NCBI GenBank assembly: GCA_943842505.1
Contig: CALTDI010000002.1
Location: 62,001-126,000, forward strand
Direction of reading: 5' to 3'
From: an uncultured Pseudomonadales bacterium
GTDB taxonomy: Bacteria; Pseudomonadota; Gammaproteobacteria; Pseudomonadales; Pseudohongiellaceae
Length of the DNA stretch: 64,000 bases
Shown: piece by piece, positions 8,498 through 16,911 of the stretch
How the letters are laid out: each line of letters begins with the position of its first letter
Position numbering within the stretch: the stretch's first letter is position 1
Notes under the pieces: generated by a model
The model's database searches: none
The model's input: only the letters and a program-made list of their open reading frames with translations
Told to the model about the DNA's origin: nothing
Made by a program: the position numbers and the translations under genes

Positions 8498-9069
8498 TCT
8501 CTGACTGCTCTCAGCTGATTAATAAACCTCGCCCGTTGTAGAGAGAGTTTAATCTTGTTGTAGTGGTGAATAGTTTAACCTTGCTTATCAAAAGCCTTTG
8601 ATAAGATGAATAAAAGATATCGCCGAAGTGAACCGTTGTCCAGTTTCGTAACCGGCAAATCCGGTACCGCCCCTATCATCTGTCCTCCCCTGGCCGCTCG
8701 CAGAACTTATATGCCGCTTCTGGGAAACACTGGCAGTCTATTAATTTGACCGAATACTCACTCACGGGCTCGCCTCGCAAGTGCTTGAGAGACAGTGTTG
8801 GCTTTGGCCGGATATTAGCTTAGGCGCATCTCTGTACTATTCCTCTATCATTACTCTATATAAAACAATATGTTAAGCGACAGATTCAGCCGGGCCAGCC
8901 AAACCTTCGATTTCTTCGCTCGATAAGCTGCGACTAGGCTCAAGGCTGATTTTGCTGCAGCTGGGGCTGTGTCTTTGGTTCTTTTCAGCCCCGCACTATT
9001 ACTTAGCCCGTTGAAGCTTTAGAATCTTTTATCGACTCTAATACAGCGACCCTATGTGGAAACCAGCCT
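8498..9069. other. 572-bp gene-free region with a perfect palindrome
   Basis: No ORF with coding character. It holds a perfect 9-bp inverted repeat CTTATCAAA-AGCC-TTTGATAAG at 8584-8605, about 87 bp upstream of the DUF6445 start, and a GGGGCTG/CAGCCCC hairpin with a 16-base loop at 8963-8992, before the MFS gene. The latter has no T tract, so it is not a classic terminator. Confidence 0.55.
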
Positions 9070-10398
9070 TTGCCTGAACAACGTACACTTCTCTTACTAG
9101 CTGGTGTCCTGCTGGCCTCGGCCTTGGCTCCCCTAGGTTCTACCTCTATCGCTGTGGCCATGCCGCAGATTGCTCAATTTATGGAGATGGACCCCGGCAC
9201 CACTACGCAACTACTGGTTGGCGGGTATCTGCTCATCTCTGTCATAGGCCAGGCCCCGGCTGGTAAATTAGGCGATATCATCGGCTATCAGAAGGCGCTC
9301 TATATTGGCTTAAGCGTGTTTATGCTCGGGTCGTTATTGGCGTATTTGATCCGCAGCATAGAAGTGTTGCTGGTATCGAGAATGATGATGGCTGCTGCCA
9401 GTGCCATGATCGTGCCGAATGCTTCGGCCATGTTGAGAACACAACTACCCGAATCTATGCTGCCATTTGCCTACGGAATCTTCGGGGCGACGATGGGTGC
9501 GGCTGCGGCGGTTGGTCCGCTCTTGGGCGGCGCCCTGACTCAATTCTTCGATTGGCCTGCCATATTCCTGATAAATGTGCCGTGGGCGTTGCTCGCGCTC
9601 GCTCTTATTGTGACGACATCGAAGCCGCAGACTGAAAAGTCCAAGGGTCGCCTCGATTTGCGCAGTACGCTACTGCTTGCGTTTGCTATTGCCGCTCTAC
9701 AGTTAGGATTTATTGGCGACGCCCTCGATCTTCGTTTTTTGGTGCCGGGATTGATTCTCCTGTGTGGCTTTGTCTGGCTACAGCTAAGGGTTGATGAGCC
9801 CGTTTTTGACCCTCGCTTCTTTAAGCGGCCGGCCTATTTAGCGGCGGGCTTCACAACTTCGCTTGGTAATTTCACCATGTATGCACTGTTGTTCCAATTG
9901 CCAATTTTCTTTGTGGATATGCGACAGGTGGCAGAGATTGAAATAGCTAGTGCGCTGTCAGCAATGACCCTATGTATGATGTTAGGCGGGCCGATGTCTG
10001 CTGCGGTCGGAAAACTAATTGGTATTCGCTATACCGCTGTGCTGGCTGCCAGCATGAACTTGATTGGGCTCTATCTCTACTCTGATCTTGCGGCAGCTTT
10101 GGTGCCGATTGATATCATCCTGCCCATGGCATTAATGGGCTTCGCCATCGGGATGTCTGGCCCCGTAGTGCAGGCGGCGGGCATGCTGGCTATCGAAAAG
10201 GAGCGAGCCGGCATGGCGGCGGGGGGCTTGAGTACGATGCGCTACTTCGGCGGGGCGATCGGCATTTCTGTATTATCCCTGCAGCTCAGTTCAGAATCGA
10301 CAACGACTCTGGAACAGCATATGTCTGTGATCCCCTATTATGCAGGCGCATTAATAACTGTTTTTTTTTGCGGCATTTCTATTGCCGATCTCAAATAA
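9070..10398 (+). CDS. Major facilitator superfamily drug-type transporter
   Basis: 442 residues with at least 12 predicted hydrophobic segments. Motif A (GKLGDIIGYQK, about 66-76) lies in the loop after the second helix, and a motif-C-like segment (MGAAAAVGPLLGG) follows in the fifth, pointing to a proton-coupled exporter of the DHA/EmrB type. The substrate cannot be told. The start is TTG at 9070 with no strong ribosome-binding site; no better ATG is seen. The dikinase genes follow 87 bp downstream on the same strand. Confidence 0.8.
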   Translation: MPEQRTLLLLAGVLLASALAPLGSTSIAVAMPQIAQFMEMDPGTTTQLLVGGYLLISVIGQAPAGKLGDIIGYQKALYIGLSVFMLGSLLAYLIRSIEVLLVSRMMMAAASAMIVPNASAMLRTQLPESMLPFAYGIFGATMGAAAAVGPLLGGALTQFFDWPAIFLINVPWALLALALIVTTSKPQTEKSKGRLDLRSTLLLAFAIAALQLGFIGDALDLRFLVPGLILLCGFVWLQLRVDEPVFDPRFFKRPAYLAAGFTTSLGNFTMYALLFQLPIFFVDMRQVAEIEIASALSAMTLCMMLGGPMSAAVGKLIGIRYTAVLAASMNLIGLYLYSDLAAALVPIDIILPMALMGFAIGMSGPVVQAAGMLAIEKERAGMAAGGLSTMRYFGGAIGISVLSLQLSSESTTTLEQHMSVIPYYAGALITVFFCGISIADLK

Positions 10399-10485
10399 TA
10401 AAGTAGCTTCTACCGAGGCTTAGTTACGAAACAGCGAGTCCTAATAATAAGTAAGCGTGTCTGAATAACAAGAAAGGAGATTAAG

Positions 10486-12144
10486 ATGGAGAGAAAATTC
10501 GAAGCACCGGGTCCTGGTACTTGGGCTCTGGACACAACCCACAACAGTGGTGCGATGACTCTTTACAGTACTCAAACTTGGCCTGGACTGCGGAGAGGCT
10601 TTCATGAGGGCTTGGAAAAGTATGGAATCTTATTAGATCATCTGCAGCCTAGTTTCGTTCATGGCTTTATCTATATGCAGCAGGTTGGGATAGTCGGAAA
10701 GCCAGGTGGAGGCCCTCCGCCTAAATTTCTCTTCCAGCTTATGTTTAAGATTCATCCAAAACTTAGGGCGCGGGTTAAGGCTGCGCACAGTTCGGTAGAG
10801 TCGCGAAGATGGCTGCAGGATTTAGAAGAATGGGATGAGTTAAAAAAGGATTCGATTGCCCGTAATACAAGGCTGCAGTCAGTCAATTTCTCGGAGATGG
10901 ATAGGCTGGGGCTAATTGAACACCTTGAGGCTTGCTTCGAGAATGCTGAAGAGATGGTCTATCGTCATCACAAGTATTCCGTAGGATCGATTTTGCCCAT
11001 CGGCAGATTTTTGGACGTCGCGACACGCACATCGGGTTTGACAGCTGTCGAGGTGGCACCGCTACTGAAAGGCTCGACCCCGGTCTCGAAGGGAATCGGC
11101 GGTGAGCAGCTTCTGAAGGTGGCCGCAACAATAGCGGCAGCCGGCTTAACTAAGGCGGAGTTAGAAGGGCAGCCACCAGAAGCAGCGCTTGCCCGGCTAC
11201 GAGAGCATGCCAGTATTAGTGCAGCCTTGGATGAATATCTTACAGTTGCGGGGTATATGTTGATCGGTGGCTATTGTATCTCGGAGAAAACGCTCAACGA
11301 ATCACCGAATATTATTCTTGCCAGAATTTATGATGCCCTGGATCCACGCGCCGAATCGGATTTCGATCAGGACTTGGAGCGAAAAATTCGTGAGAAAATT
11401 CCAGAAGCAGACCGGCCGGAATTCGATCTGGGTTTGGCTGATGCAAGAATGGCGAATCGAATGCGCGATGAACGAGGAATATATAACGATATATGGGGCG
11501 CGGGAATCGCGCGCACGGCCATACTGGAAGCGGGGCGTCGCCTGTTGCATGAGGGCAAAATTCTCTCCAACCAAGAATTGGCTCTCGATGCCACCCATGA
11601 AGAGTTGCTGAGTTTGTTAAATAGGGAGCCTTCGATTACAGAACCCCAGTTGCAGGAGCGGCGGGATTGGAGGTTGAGTAAGGCCATCGACGAAGTTCCT
11701 GAGTTTCTTGGGGACGAACCGGCCGAGCCGCCGCCTATTGAATGGCTACCGTTGAAGATACAGCCTACGATGCGCGCTTTTAGCCTGGTGATGGGTAATG
11801 TCTTCGATGAGCCTAAAGAGGTCACTGAAAAAATTAGTGGTTTGGCAGTTAGCCCTGGCGTCTACGAGGGAACAGCCAAGGTTATTATCAGCACCCGAGA
11901 TTTCGATCGTCTGGAGAAGGGCGACATTCTTGTAACGAAGAATACCTCGGCGGGGTTTAATGTTGTCCTACCTATAATAGGCGCCCTGGTCACAGATAGA
12001 GGTGGCATTCTTAGTCATGCTGCTATCGTGAGTCGTGAATTTGGTATACCTGGAGTGGTGGGCACCAAGAATGCGAGCCAACTCATAAAAGACGGCGATA
12101 AGATTCGAGTCAACGGCGATACGGGCGAGGTCGAAATCCTTTGA
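10486..12144 (+). CDS. PEP-utilising enzyme: acceptor-type domain plus swivelling phosphohistidine domain (subunit of a split dikinase)
   Basis: 552 residues. The C-terminal ~85 residues are the mobile phosphohistidine domain of PEP synthase, PPDK and rifampin phosphotransferase: DRGGILSHAAIVSREFGIPG, with the phospho-acceptor His511. The N-terminal ~430 residues start FEAPGPGTWALD and resemble the central acceptor-binding domain of rifampin-phosphotransferase-like proteins. No ATP-grasp domain is present; it is encoded by the next gene, whose TTG start overlaps this stop by 4 bp. Together they form an ATP + acceptor (+ water) phosphotransferase in two pieces and in swapped order. The acceptor is unknown. 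The ATG follows AAGGAG. Confidence 0.8.
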   Translation: MERKFEAPGPGTWALDTTHNSGAMTLYSTQTWPGLRRGFHEGLEKYGILLDHLQPSFVHGFIYMQQVGIVGKPGGGPPPKFLFQLMFKIHPKLRARVKAAHSSVESRRWLQDLEEWDELKKDSIARNTRLQSVNFSEMDRLGLIEHLEACFENAEEMVYRHHKYSVGSILPIGRFLDVATRTSGLTAVEVAPLLKGSTPVSKGIGGEQLLKVAATIAAAGLTKAELEGQPPEAALARLREHASISAALDEYLTVAGYMLIGGYCISEKTLNESPNIILARIYDALDPRAESDFDQDLERKIREKIPEADRPEFDLGLADARMANRMRDERGIYNDIWGAGIARTAILEAGRRLLHEGKILSNQELALDATHEELLSLLNREPSITEPQLQERRDWRLSKAIDEVPEFLGDEPAEPPPIEWLPLKIQPTMRAFSLVMGNVFDEPKEVTEKISGLAVSPGVYEGTAKVIISTRDFDRLEKGDILVTKNTSAGFNVVLPIIGALVTDRGGILSHAAIVSREFGIPGVVGTKNASQLIKDGDKIRVNGDTGEVEIL

Positions 12145-12962
12145 GCGATCAGGTGAGTGTGGCTGTGCCTCTCAGAGATGCAATCGAAGAAGATCGATTT
12201 GGAGGTAAGTGTGTCAGCCTAGGAACCGCGCTTCGCGCCGATCTGCCTGCGCCCAACGGCTATGCCTTGGCAGTCGACTTGGTCGATGCCATCGCAAATG
12301 GCGATGAGCAGTCTATATCCAGCGTATTGCCACTGTTCGCAGAGCTTGCGCCGGCGGTAGCGGTTCGTTCTAGCGCGGTAGGAGAGGACTCGGTCGCAGC
12401 AAGTTTCGCAGGCCAGCACCTATCCGTGCTTAATGTGATGGATGCAGCGACGATGATTGGAGCGATAAAGCAAGTCCATGGCTCAGCCTTCACGGAGGAG
12501 GCGATTGGCTATAGGCCTAGAATGGGAGTGGACGGGGAGCCCGCGATAGCTGTAGTTTTGCAGCAGCAGATTCTAAGTGAAGTAGCGGGTGTCATGTTTA
12601 CGAAGAACCCACTCACTGGCGATACCGAGCGATACATAGAAGCGAGCTGGGGGCTTGGAGAGGCCGTCGTTGCCGGTATGGTCGTGCCAGACAGTTTTAG
12701 GATCTCTGTGAATGGAGATCTACTTGAGCAGGTGGTCGGAGACAAAGATATCGAACTGGTCGCCTGTTCAGAGGGCGAGACAATGGAGATCGAAGTCGAA
12801 GAGGACAAGGTTGCTGCATTCTGCCTTAACTCAAATGAACTCGAACGCTTGCATGGTCTTGCGCTAGAATGTGAGGCGGTCTACGGCGAGCATATAGACA
12901 TTGAGTGGGCGTTCCATGGGGGTCAGCTCTATCTCTTACAGTGCCGCGCGATAACGAATTGA
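12141..12962 (+). CDS. PEP/pyruvate-binding ATP-grasp domain protein (second subunit of the split dikinase)
   Basis: 273 residues, essentially the PPDK N-terminal ATP-binding domain alone. Visible landmarks: GGK with Lys23, VAVRSSAVGEDS with Arg76, FAGQ, GVMFTKNPLTGD, EASWGLGEAVVAG, and the final WAF...LYLLQCRAIT. These are the expected nucleotide-binding residues, so the domain looks active. It needs a phosphohistidine partner, supplied by the overlapping upstream gene. Start is TTG, translationally coupled (TTGA). Combined length of the two proteins (825) is close to one-chain rifampin phosphotransferases (about 870). Confidence 0.85.
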   Translation: MSDQVSVAVPLRDAIEEDRFGGKCVSLGTALRADLPAPNGYALAVDLVDAIANGDEQSISSVLPLFAELAPAVAVRSSAVGEDSVAASFAGQHLSVLNVMDAATMIGAIKQVHGSAFTEEAIGYRPRMGVDGEPAIAVVLQQQILSEVAGVMFTKNPLTGDTERYIEASWGLGEAVVAGMVVPDSFRISVNGDLLEQVVGDKDIELVACSEGETMEIEVEEDKVAAFCLNSNELERLHGLALECEAVYGEHIDIEWAFHGGQLYLLQCRAITN

Positions 12963-12999
12963 ATTCAGTTACAGCTATTTTCTTTGGGCTATTAGTGTC

Positions 13000-13734
13000 A
13001 TGAAAGAGTTATTCAAACAGTCTAAGACTAAAGTGAAAGATGGGTCTCAAGATCAGCATCCCGTTTCCAGCAAGAACGACGTGCAGCAATTCCTATCCAA
13101 GGTTGCGTCACTGCCGAAGTCTGCAGGCGATGCGCGACTCATCTTTTCCCTGGATGCCACCGCGAGCAGGCAGGGGACCTGGGATGTTGCAAGTCAGCTG
13201 CAGAATGAGATGTTTCTGAGTACTCAGGCGCTAGGCGGGCTCAATGTACAGCTGTGTTACTTCCGCGGTTTTGGTGAGTTCTTTAGTAGTGACTGGCAGA
13301 GTAATCCCGATGAAATTTTGCGCATCATGTCGACAATTCAATGTCAGGCTGGCGCCACGCAGCTGCATAGACTCTTGCAACATACCATCGAAGAAAACCA
13401 GAGTAGGAAGATCAAAGGTCTTATCTATATAGGCGATGCGATGGAAGAAAACATCGATGTGCTGGCTCAACTTGCAGGGAAGCTTGGGCTGCTCAATGTG
13501 CCCTTGTTCATGTTTCAGGAGCGCCATGATCCTGTGGCGAAGGCGGCCTTTACTGAATTAAGCCGTCTCTCAGGCGGAGCCTATTGCCAATTTGATAGCG
13601 CAAGTGCTGACCAGCTTAAGGAGCTACTTAAGGCCGTTGCCATCTATGCCGCGGGTGGGCTTAAGGCTTTGCAGGATTTTAGTGCTGGCGCATCGAGTGG
13701 TGTGAAGCTGATAGAAAAGCAATTGCGGAAATAG
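13000..13734 (+). CDS. VWA-domain-like protein
   Basis: 244 residues. After a polar N-terminus the sequence IFSLDATASR (about 48-57) gives the D-x-T-x-S pattern of a metal-ion-dependent adhesion site. It is followed by alternating strand/helix regions (VQLCYFRGFGEF, IKGLIYIGDAME, VPLFMFQE) typical of the von Willebrand A fold. No signal peptide, so probably cytosolic. VWA proteins usually bridge complexes, often with AAA or chaperone partners. It follows the dikinase by 37 bp and precedes a J-domain membrane protein by 42 bp, suggesting one transcript. Confidence 0.75.
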   Translation: MKELFKQSKTKVKDGSQDQHPVSSKNDVQQFLSKVASLPKSAGDARLIFSLDATASRQGTWDVASQLQNEMFLSTQALGGLNVQLCYFRGFGEFFSSDWQSNPDEILRIMSTIQCQAGATQLHRLLQHTIEENQSRKIKGLIYIGDAMEENIDVLAQLAGKLGLLNVPLFMFQERHDPVAKAAFTELSRLSGGAYCQFDSASADQLKELLKAVAIYAAGGLKALQDFSAGASSGVKLIEKQLRK

Positions 13735-13776
13735 GGGGCAGTTTGTGTTGTTGTCCGTTCGCTTAGATAGGTTTGT

Positions 13777-14523
13777 ATGATCTTTCGATTATTACTGCTG
13801 ATATTACTTCCACTGATGGCTTACTTCTTCGTCAAATCGATAAGTCAGCGCTACTCGTTGTCTGCTCGTCAGAACACAGCTTTATTCTTCGTCGTGGCAA
13901 GTCTGTTGGTCGTCGGCGTATTGATCGCGATTGGCAGGCTGCCCGCGCAGTTCATACTTGCCCCAATCGGCATCGCCGCAACTTTTTTGCTGAGGATGCT
14001 GCCCACACTAATGCGTTTGCTTCCTATGTGGCATCTGTTCAAGGGGCGCGCCACCTCGGCGGCAAAGCCTAAGGGTGAGCAGGTGTCTACCATCCGTACC
14101 GCCTACTTCGATATGGAGTTGCGACACGACGATGGCAGCATGGAGGGCATCGTGTTGCGTGGAAACTTTGCGCAGCAGAAACTTTCCAGCCTGCAGCTTC
14201 AAGATCTGCTAAAACTGTATGAAGAGATCAGGCAGGATGCCGATTCGGCGCAGGTCTTAGAAGCCTATATCGATCGCTCCTTTCCGGATTGGAGAGAACA
14301 CGCCCAGGAACATCATCATGAGGGCTCAGCCTCAGAGAGTGGGTCAGCAATGACCCAGACGCTGGCGCTGGAGATACTGGGCCTGGATGAAACTGCCGAT
14401 AAACAACAGGTGATCAAAGCACACCGGGGTCTAATGCAGAAGTTGCATCCCGACAGAGGGGGTAGTGACTATCTTGCGCAGAAGATTAACGCGGCCAGAG
14501 ACTATCTGATCGAGAATCTCTAG
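13777..14523 (+). CDS. Membrane-anchored J-domain protein
   Basis: 248 residues. Two or three transmembrane segments lie in the first ~90 residues, and a cytosolic middle region follows. A C-terminal J domain (about 193-248) carries the HPD motif (QKLHPDRGGSDY) that stimulates DnaK-family ATPase. This type (N-terminal membrane anchor, C-terminal J domain, as in Pam18/DjlA-like proteins) recruits Hsp70 to the membrane. It is the last gene of the 9-14.5 kb run, converging on an enoyl-CoA hydratase gene across 52 bp. Confidence 0.85.
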   Translation: MIFRLLLLILLPLMAYFFVKSISQRYSLSARQNTALFFVVASLLVVGVLIAIGRLPAQFILAPIGIAATFLLRMLPTLMRLLPMWHLFKGRATSAAKPKGEQVSTIRTAYFDMELRHDDGSMEGIVLRGNFAQQKLSSLQLQDLLKLYEEIRQDADSAQVLEAYIDRSFPDWREHAQEHHHEGSASESGSAMTQTLALEILGLDETADKQQVIKAHRGLMQKLHPDRGGSDYLAQKINAARDYLIENL

Positions 14524-14575
14524 CCGTTATCGTTTTGTATGCCTGCGCGATACTTCTGTAACGCTTCCTGGCTAG

Positions 14576-15343
14576 CTAGGCGCTCTTCTTCTTATCAAGG
14601 AATGCCTGCACTATCGCCTGTGCATCTGGCGTTTCTAGCAGTCGGGCAAACTCATCTAATTCTATACCGATGACCTCAGACACGTCACTTTGTTGCCCGC
14701 GTTTAATAAGCGACTTGCTGGTCTGTACAGAGTCGGCAGGCAGCGCGGCGAGTTCCTGAGCTTTATTCATGGCGAACCCCAGGTACTGATCCTGCGGTAG
14801 CACTTCATTGATGATGCCGTACTCCTTCGCCTTGTTGGCGGAAAATCTCTCGCCTAATAATAGTAATTCGGCTGCACGGACATGGCCGATCTGCTTGGGT
14901 AGCAAATAGCTGGAACCGGCCTCCGGACAGAGACCGAGCCGACTGAATGGCAGTTGCAAGAAACAGCTGTCGGAGGCGTAGATTAGATCGCAATGAAAAA
15001 GCAGGGTAGTGCCGATGCCGATGGCAAGACCGCTAATGGCCGCGACGATGGGTTTCGCAGATTCATTCAGTGCATTCATAAAGGCCACGGAAGGGCGCTC
15101 GGCCGCAGGCGTGGCGCTAGCAATGAAGCCGCTCACGTCGTTGCCGCTGGTAAAGCAATCGTCAACGCCGCGTATCAGGATTACATTCACATCTGCTGTT
15201 TCGTTGGCCTGCCTAAGACCAGCGGCTAGCGCGGCATACATGCCGGGCAGTAGCGCATTCTTTTTCTCCGGCCTGTGAATCTCGATGATGAATACCTTGC
15301 CATCGATACTGTATCTGATATTTTTATCCGCGGATTCTTTCAT
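14576..15343 (-). CDS. Enoyl-CoA hydratase/isomerase family protein
   Basis: 255 residues from the ATG at 15343, chosen because AAAGGA lies just upstream; an upstream TTG-type start at 15400 is less likely. Crotonase features: HRPEKKNALLPGMYAAL, the oxyanion-hole segments FTSGNDVSGF and SGLAIGIGTTLLFHCDL, and LPFSRLGLCPEAGSSY. The Asp/Glu position after the second oxyanion loop favours an isomerase-like or hydratase member, but the exact substrate is undetermined. Intact, unlike the related gene at 6691-7486. Divergent from the transporter at 15498. Confidence 0.88.
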   Translation of the reverse strand: MKESADKNIRYSIDGKVFIIEIHRPEKKNALLPGMYAALAAGLRQANETADVNVILIRGVDDCFTSGNDVSGFIASATPAAERPSVAFMNALNESAKPIVAAISGLAIGIGTTLLFHCDLIYASDSCFLQLPFSRLGLCPEAGSSYLLPKQIGHVRAAELLLLGERFSANKAKEYGIINEVLPQDQYLGFAMNKAQELAALPADSVQTSKSLIKRGQQSDVSEVIGIELDEFARLLETPDAQAIVQAFLDKKKSA

Positions 15344-15497
15344 TGTTTTCCTTTTTAGCTCAATTTTTTCTCTCAGCCCCCATTTTAGTAGATATGACAT
15401 TCGAAGTAGAGTATTAATATTCTCGGAAATCGCATAAAAAAATCTGCTGGCCTTGTGGCCGGACTCTTCACGGGATCATAGAATAATAGATTAATAG

Positions 15498-16832
15498 GTG
15501 CCTATGGTAGTGCATAGACGTGCGTATACGAGACTGCTCAAGTCGATAACCTTGATAGAGGCTTCTGAGCAAAGAGCCGTATTCATGTCCTTTCTTCTAG
15601 TCTTTCTGTTGATGGCAGCCTACTACATGTTGCGTCCCGTAAGAGACGCAATGGCAAGTGACTGGAGCAATACCGAGATCAGTGTGCTGTGGAATATCCA
15701 GTTTTTTCTGAGCCTTGCATTTGTTGCACTCTATGGCATGGCGGTATCTCACTTTAAGTTTAGAAATCTGGTTCCTCTTGTCTACGCTTTCTTTGCGGCG
15801 AGCTTCCTCATCTTCTACTTTGCATCGCAGCTAGTTTCCAGTCCGGGGCTAGTGGATAAGAGTTTCTATCTATGGTTAAGTCTATTTAGTCTATTTCATG
15901 TCTCTGTTTTTTGGAGTCTGATGGCGGACTTGTTTACCAAGGAGCAGTCCAAGAGGCTGTTCGCCTTCATCTATATGGGTGCCAGTGCTGGAGCTATCGT
16001 TGGTCCCTTGGTTGCGGCTATCGCGGTGAATCTGCTCGGCGCGGACGCTTTGATGCTCGCCGCGTCATTGATGATGCTGCCTCCCCTGCTGATAGTTGTC
16101 TATCTACAGCGCCTGAAGGTAACTGATCTTGGAAATGAGAGTCAATCTGTAGATCTAAGGCATTACAAGATAGGCGGCAATCCACTGCAGGGGTTCAAGT
16201 CTTTCCTCAGCAGTCCATTCTTGCTCGCGATAGCGCTCTTCCTGCTTCTCTATACGGCAATTAGTTCCTTCGCCTATTTTGAGCAGACTAATTTGTTGAG
16301 GGACTTCGACAGGGACCGGCGCACCGAGATTCTGGCTTTGTTAGCGCTGGTCGTTAATGTCCTAACTTTCTTGCTAGGGTTTTTAGCTACCGGGAGGCTG
16401 GCCACGAAGTGGGGCATGCCGGTGACCCTGGCCCTGGTGCCGATATTTATGTGTGCGGCCTTGGTGGTGCTGGCCTTCGCGCCGCTGCTTACTGTTTTAC
16501 TGGCTCTGCAGGTCGCCAGGCAGGCAGGCAACTACGGTATTACCCGACCGGCAAGGGAGATGTTGTTCACGGCGGTGCCCAGAGAGAGTCGCTTCAAGGC
16601 GAAGCCGGTTGTAGACGTCGCTATCTACAGAGGTGGAGATGCCATTTGGGGCTCGGCGTTTGCTTTACTCACCGACGGCGTGGGTCTGGGTGTGGCTGCG
16701 ATGGCGGGCATAGGCGCAGTAATAGCGGCAATATGGGCGGCGACTGGTGCCGCTCTTGGCGCGGCCTTTGCGAGGAAGGCGGGTTTGCCGGCGAGCGAGT
16801 CCCTCGCCGAAGGTTCTAGAGAAAAGAGATAG
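15498..16832 (+). CDS. NTT/ATP:ADP-translocase-like transporter (MFS-related)
   Basis: 444 residues with about 12 hydrophobic segments. The sequences MAAYYMLRPVRDAMA near the N-terminus, TRPAREMLFTAVPRESRFKAK and VAIYRGGDAIWG in the second half are hallmarks of the NTP/NDP exchange (TLC/NTT-like) family. In obligate intracellular bacteria such carriers import ATP; in free-living bacteria homologues are common but of unknown substrate. Start may be GTG 15498 or ATG 15504; neither has an ideal ribosome-binding site. No operon partner is evident. Confidence 0.8.
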   Translation: MPMVVHRRAYTRLLKSITLIEASEQRAVFMSFLLVFLLMAAYYMLRPVRDAMASDWSNTEISVLWNIQFFLSLAFVALYGMAVSHFKFRNLVPLVYAFFAASFLIFYFASQLVSSPGLVDKSFYLWLSLFSLFHVSVFWSLMADLFTKEQSKRLFAFIYMGASAGAIVGPLVAAIAVNLLGADALMLAASLMMLPPLLIVVYLQRLKVTDLGNESQSVDLRHYKIGGNPLQGFKSFLSSPFLLAIALFLLLYTAISSFAYFEQTNLLRDFDRDRRTEILALLALVVNVLTFLLGFLATGRLATKWGMPVTLALVPIFMCAALVVLAFAPLLTVLLALQVARQAGNYGITRPAREMLFTAVPRESRFKAKPVVDVAIYRGGDAIWGSAFALLTDGVGLGVAAMAGIGAVIAAIWAATGAALGAAFARKAGLPASESLAEGSREKR

Positions 16833-16911
16833 ATTAAAAGTTACCCGGCGCTTAGCATGTTATTCGATGTTAGAATGCGCTGAGAGTTCATAATTTGAGG
16901 TGTAGTTTGGC

